64,000 nucleotides of DNA from Boesenbergia rotunda (taxonomy: Eukaryota; Streptophyta; Magnoliopsida; Zingiberales; Zingiberaceae). Numbering within the stretch: the stretch's first letter is position 1; every line of letters begins with the position of its first letter. The stretch covers positions 385,077-449,076 of the forward strand of contig JAGFNQ010000852.1 in NCBI GenBank assembly GCA_024364735.1, in the 5' to 3' direction. Of this stretch, positions 59,787-64,000 are shown one piece after another. Under the pieces are notes generated by a model, which made no database searches, was not told where the DNA came from, and was given only the letters and a program-made list of their open reading frames with translations. A program made the translations under genes and the position numbers.

Positions 59787-61384
59787 CTTAGGAGCACAAA
59801 AGGTCAAATGGAAGATGCGGCAAGCAAAAAGGATGACACACGAAAGGGAGCTAACAGACTAGATGCATCCGAGAGACGAGAAATTGTAGAAGAGTACACT
59901 GATGGACGAGAAGGATGTACGCGACGTTCGAGGGATGAGAAGTCGGGGAGGATGCCTGTTCAAGGAGAATGTCAGAGTTGGGTTCGAGTAAGCTCAATTC
60001 CGAACAACTAGAGAATCGCCCAAGCAAGCGAAGTCTAAAAAGATTAATTTGGAAGCTGACCTTGAAGACCCAAGTCACCCTATTTGTGATTGAGGGTGCC
60101 TCGGGTGCGAAGATTAGAGCTACCGCAAAAAGGCATGAGGGCGACTCAGTTTTGGGCACCCTAGTTTGGAACTAAGGTGCCCTCAATCGGATCTAGGGCG
60201 CCCTAAGTGAATAATAGTCGTTAGACTACCATTGCTATTGTGGATAAATTTTATCCATGTGGAGACACCTTGGATCACATCTGAGGCACTCTAAATGTCA
60301 TGTCAGCAAACAGTTACTTTGACCATTGGACTTTAAATATGCCCCTAAAGATAGGATTAAAAAATAACAACGGTAATACATTTTCCTACTCTTGTTTAGA
60401 GCTTTCCAAAGATTGTAAGAGACAACTCCGTCTTCAACGAAATAGTCTTTGATAGTGAGCTTCAACAGTCTTGGATTAGCTACCACCCTGGTTACAACCA
60501 AGTAAAAATTGGTTAGTCTTTTACTTAATTTAATTTATTGTTCATGTTTATCTTGTTTATTTAACTAATCTATTCATCTTTGCTAAGTAAGTATAAAGGA
60601 TCAAGTTTAAATTGTAGGACTATGCACCACTCTAGTCGTCCTGCACTTGACCTACAATAATAATAATCATGTTTCTTAATTGTGCTAATTCTGTTTTGTA
60701 GGGTATATTGTGTTCTTGGATTAATACTTTTTATAGGGTTAAAATGCAAAATTGATACTTTGATAAACAGTGTCTGAGACACCTCAGGTGGGATCTGAGG
60801 CGCCTCAGTTCGCCCTTGAGGCGCCCTGGATGGCTGAGAGGGCCTCCGCTCCGCATGGATAGGGGCAAAGATAAGATTTCAACTTGGGAGGCGTCCTAGT
60901 TGGGATCTGAGACGCCTCAGTTCAGACTAGAGGCGTCTCAGTTCGGACTTGAGGCACCTCAAATAGTGATGAAGGTGCCTTCAACAAGATAAATACTAAA
61001 GCTCTTGGATCAAATTAAATCTTCTAATTGAGGGTGCCCTGAGTTGGATTGAGGGTGCCCTTAACGTCCTTTATAATGGAGGTTTCAATAAGCCTTGAGA
61101 TATAACTCATATACAAGCTACTACGGTAAGTCTGCTGCTACATCCGCGAGTTACTACAACTCTACTACGCCCGACCGCTTTTGGCAAACCAACACCAACA
61201 CCCGAGCATGATCAAATTTCAATCTAAGTGTTGGTAACGAATTTACAATTTTTGTAATTTTATATTCTTACACAGGAAAGTGTAAGATTCCTCAATCTCT
61301 GTTTGTATTCGACTACTCTACCGGAAATTTACCGATAGAATGATTTAGTGGATTGTCTATCAAAAAGGTTTAACGGACCTGAGT

Positions 61385-61419
61385 CTTGGAGTAGGAGTTG
61401 ACGAAGGCTCCGAACCAAG
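61385..61419 (+). other. Predicted LTR hairpin (L)
   Basis: CTTGG/CCAAG, AGTA/GAA, GGAG/CTCC, apical ttgacgaagg. Confidence 0.5.
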
Positions 61420-61547
61420 TAAAAACACTTGTGTTCTTTCGTTTGTGTCAATTTTATGCTTAACCCGCTGCACATTAATTTCGAAAAAATTGACTATTTT
61501 TAAAACACACGTGATTCGCCCCTCCCCCTATGTGCATTGGTCATACA

Positions 61548-62040
61548 TTTTCATTTCATTCCGAGCTCTCTAGGTCTATCAGTTAATTTCAATCAAATTC
61601 GGACCAAAATCAGCTAATGGACTTAGAGAGCTCAAAATGATATGAAATCAAATTCTATATATTGTCTAGTTTTTTTTATTATTTTCATGCTCTCAAACTT
61701 TAATTTGACACACTATATTGAGAGTAGTAATTTTTTTAACACAAATTGAATCAATTTGTATTAAAAAATCACTACTTTCAATATAGTATGTCAAATTGAT
61801 ATTTGAGAACATGAATATAATCAAGAGAACTAGTGAACACATAAAACTTGATTTATGTTATTTCAAGCTCTCTTGGTCTATCAGTTGATTTTAGCTCGGA
61901 TTTGACCAAAATCAACTGATAGATTTAGAGAGCTCGAAATGACACGAAGTCAAGTTTTTTTGTGTTCATCATGTTCTCTTAATTATATACATACACTCAA
62001 ATTTTAATTTAACTCACAGAATTAAGGACAATAATGTTAA
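61548..62040. repeat. Palindromic unit 9 (rest) and unit 10, right end of the array
   Basis: 61548-61740 completes unit 9, and unit 10 is about 61755-62040 with mirrored GAGCTCTC/GAGAGCTC halves. Beyond this the sequence becomes the promoter side of the complex I gene. Confidence 0.75.
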
Positions 62041-62291
62041 ATATCATTGCGAATTAATTATTCTGTTGTAGTAATAGATTGAGAACACTAAGAAATCCAA
62101 AAATAATATTGGATTCGTAATTTGATAATTTTAAAATTAAATTACATGATTTAAATATTTTTAAAATTTACCCATGCGTAATTTGCCATATTTGGCAGGC
62201 CAACTTAATTACCGGGTCAGATAACAGGTGAAGAAGTGAGTATTATTTTAGCAAAATCTCAAATTGGGATCGTATGAATTAAGGAGTAAAT

Positions 62292-62345
62292 TGGGCTAAT
62301 TGTGGGGGCACAGCCTTTATTTAATGGGCCTACAACGGCGGCCCA
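62292..62345 (+). promoter_or_regulatory. Cluster of three site II (TGGGCY) elements upstream of the complex I gene
   Basis: TGGGCT 62292-62297, TGGGCC 62325-62330 and GGCCCA (TGGGCC reversed) 62340-62345, about 160-215 bases before the ATG. Site II elements bound by TCP factors are known to be frequent in promoters of plant respiratory and ribosomal genes. No clear TATA box is present. Confidence 0.6.
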
Positions 62346-62505
62346 AATTCTAACAAATGATTATCTCGCTAAGAGAATAGAGATAGGGATTTCCTTAGAA
62401 GGGCGGCCGTCAATTCGCGACGAAGAGAGATCGATCTCAGCGATCTAGAAGTGTGTGCGTCCGATCGACGAGAGAGCAAGCTCCGGCGGCGACGACGACT
62501 ACGGG

Positions 62506-62898
62506 ATGAACATCGACATCACTGCGGGGGCGAAGCCGGAATACCCGGTGATAGATCGCAACCCGCCCTTCACCAAGACCGTCGCCAACTTCAACACCCT
62601 CGATTACCTCCGCCTCTCCACAATCACCGCCGTCTCAGTCACCGTCGGCTACCTATCCGGTACCTCCACGCCCTCCCAATCTACTATTTACCTCCTCGAA
62701 TTTTCGATCACGGTTAGGGCTAGAAATTAATAGATCTCGCCGGCAGGGATCAAGCCCAACGTCCGCGGACCTTCCATGGTGACCGGAGGCATTATAGGGC
62801 TTATGGGCGGTTTCATGTATGCATACCAGAACTCTGTCGGGCGACTCATGGGTTTCTTCCCCAACGAGGCCGAGGTGGCCCGCTATAAGAAGGCGTAG
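62506..62898 (+). CDS. Mitochondrial complex I 20.9/21 kDa-type subunit, two exons
   Basis: Exons 62506-62659 and 62747-62898 encode 101 residues; the 87-bp intron has GTACCT and CGGCAG borders and joins in phase (a glycine codon split 1+2). The start is the first ATG of the transcript region, giving MNIDITAGAKPEYPVIDRNP. The family signature follows: PPFTKTVANFNTLDYLRL, then STITAVSVTVGYLSG, GPSMVTGGIIGLMGGFMYAY and RLMGFFPNEAEVARY. This matches the plant NADH-ubiquinone oxidoreductase 20.9 kDa subunit (fungal 21 kDa/NUXM type), an accessory membrane-arm protein of respiratory complex I. Two hydrophobic stretches around the splice site fit membrane segments. The length is close to the plant family (about 105). 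It appears intact, and lies only about 465 bp from the repeat nest. Confidence 0.93.
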
Positions 62899-64000
62899 CC
62901 AGTGTTGCCGATCCTTCGAATAACGAAGTCTTGTTCTTGTTTCCTGCTACGCCTTTCCTTCTGCTAGGGAATAAAGACTTTGCCTTGTCCTTGATTTTGG
63001 CACAGTTGCATTTGGTTAGTATTATAAACTCGTTGCTTCCTGTTGCGCATAATATGATAATCTCAGCTTCGTGCAAGACTGAGTGATCGATGCTATAATT
63101 GTTTTGCCCTATTTAGTGACACTGGTTATTTTTTGCAAGATTGACTTGCTTATAGATTTGCATTTGGTTAGTATTTTAGACTCATTGCTGCCTATTGCGC
63201 ACTTATTATTCTGACAGTTAGCCATTTCTCTCCTGTGTTGTGGATAGGTCCACAAAATCCTGACTTATTATAGATTTGCAAGTGTTACAAGCAATCAATA
63301 ACATGAATCTGTTATTTCATGAGAATGCCATTACAATACTTTGGCAATGTTTATGAAGAGCTTTGTTACTGCAAATATTTCTATTTTCTTGTGGAAAGGA
63401 TGTTTGTTTTTTCTGTATTTTCTGAAAGTGACAGTTATGTAGTATTTAACTCAAAATATCAGACATTTAGACAAACAAGATTGGCATAGCTATTTTTTAT
63501 GGTTTAGAATATTGAAGTAATAGTTAATAAATATGAAATTACATGACGCTAAAATTACGCTTTTAATTTGCCTTTCTTGAACTAAAAAGTTGATCAACAT
63601 TCTCATGCATAATCTTGTCTATGGTAAAGTAGAAAATACATGTCGTGGCATTATAAGATTTAGAAATGTCTAAACACATGTGGCACAAGAATACGCATAC
63701 TATGATCTTGAGACATGAATTTATTGTGAGTACTGGCTAGTTACTTTTCATTCTTCAGATTTTCCTCATAGTTGTGCTCTGAAGTCGAATGGTCCTTTGC
63801 TGTTATACAAGCTAATTGTTTTGTTCTACTTTGAAGTTAGTTTGGTTTATGTTACCGTGTTTAACTTTTGAACCACTTGGAGGTTCTCTATAAGGGTGTC
63901 ATATTTGGATGATTCTGTTGTAAAACTAATCTAAAATATTGCACGAGTGTCATGTCTGATAATGACCTTTTGATTTATGAAACTTAGAAATTGATTCTCA
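62899..64000 (+). other. Downstream flank of the complex I gene; no gene seen
   Basis: The first few hundred bases are probably 3' UTR. A 50-bp segment starting TTGCATTTGGTTAGTATT (63006-63055) is repeated with changes at 63157-63206. The rest is AT-rich without a supported ORF. Confidence 0.45.

Larger units (their letters stand above)
58007..60656 (+). mobile_element. Solo LTR H2 inside L, split by J'
   Basis: TATAAGTACCCC to TTGACCTACA, matching H1. Flanks ctaat and ataat differ by one base. Contains AAGGCGCCC/GGGTGCC palindromes (60090-60300) and a CTTGG...CCAAG hairpin at 60470-60502. Confidence 0.75.
57545..61547 (+). mobile_element. Solo LTR L, split by H2
   Basis: LTR sequence is 57545-58006 plus 60657-61547. 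Start TGTTGTGCAG...GGTTTTGATG resembles the A/C LTR start, and the end is ...CCCCTCCCCCTATGTGCATTGGTCATACA. It has GAGGCGCCTCAG palindromes (60775-60960), a hairpin, and the GGAGTAGGAG...CCGAACCAAGTAAAAACACTTGTG block shared with A and C. Flanks attta/ttttc do not give a clean TSD, so the ends are approximate. Confidence 0.65.

Noticed and set aside
1..64000. CRISPR arrays, bacterial operons or integrated phage
   Set aside because: No spaced direct repeats of CRISPR type and no prokaryotic gene layout; all repeats are explained by plant transposons and the palindromic array.

Overview
This is nuclear DNA from a flowering plant. Three things point that way: spliced genes with GT-AG introns, a cytoplasmic receptor-like kinase with plant motifs, and a dense nest of Ty1/copia LTR retrotransposons with Met-tRNA primer sites (TGGTATCAGAGC). 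The GC-rich coding style and the Sirevirus-like elements suggest a large-genome monocot, possibly Zingiberales; the species is inference only.

Layout. 1-748 is the end of an LTR. 749-4898 has no gene but holds a small DNA element with GGATCG-rich ends (2811-3625). A BAP29/31-like ER membrane protein gene with two frameshifts lies at 4899-5292 (minus). A five-exon cysteine-rich receptor-like kinase (CRK43-type) gene follows at 5695-7392 (minus). A single orphan exon of an ILR1-like IAA-amino acid hydrolase is at 8118-8320 (minus). From about 8.4 to 62.0 kb the window is a nest of retrotransposons inserted in an array of ~300-350 bp near-palindromic units. A small intact two-exon gene for a mitochondrial complex I subunit (20.9/21 kDa type) closes the window at 62506-62898 (plus).

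The nest can be taken apart with target-site duplications (TSDs). F (9297-15136, TSD aatcc) holds solo LTR G (11253-12440, attgc). A (16387-34245, atatg) holds B (23638-33104, tcgaa). M (34665-35574) is a solo LTR. H1 (35928-56456, ataac) holds F' (36358-55772, agctc). F' holds both C (37440-49521), which itself holds solo LTR D (45952-48222, gattg), and a CACTA DNA element E (50461-53213, cat). L (57545-61547) holds H2 (58007-60656), which holds solo LTR J' (58100-59786, cttag).

C is close to an autonomous element: gag plus a pol frame with only two internal stops. A is a non-autonomous relative in which pol is replaced by a spliced gene-like unit with its own TATA box. F and F' are gag-only. 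B has near-identical LTRs but a gag reduced to its two ends. The most striking unexplained signal is a short hairpin in the 3' part of most of these LTRs. Its stems change in compensating fashion between families, while the internal loop AGTA/GAA (the bulged-G or loop E pattern) stays constant.
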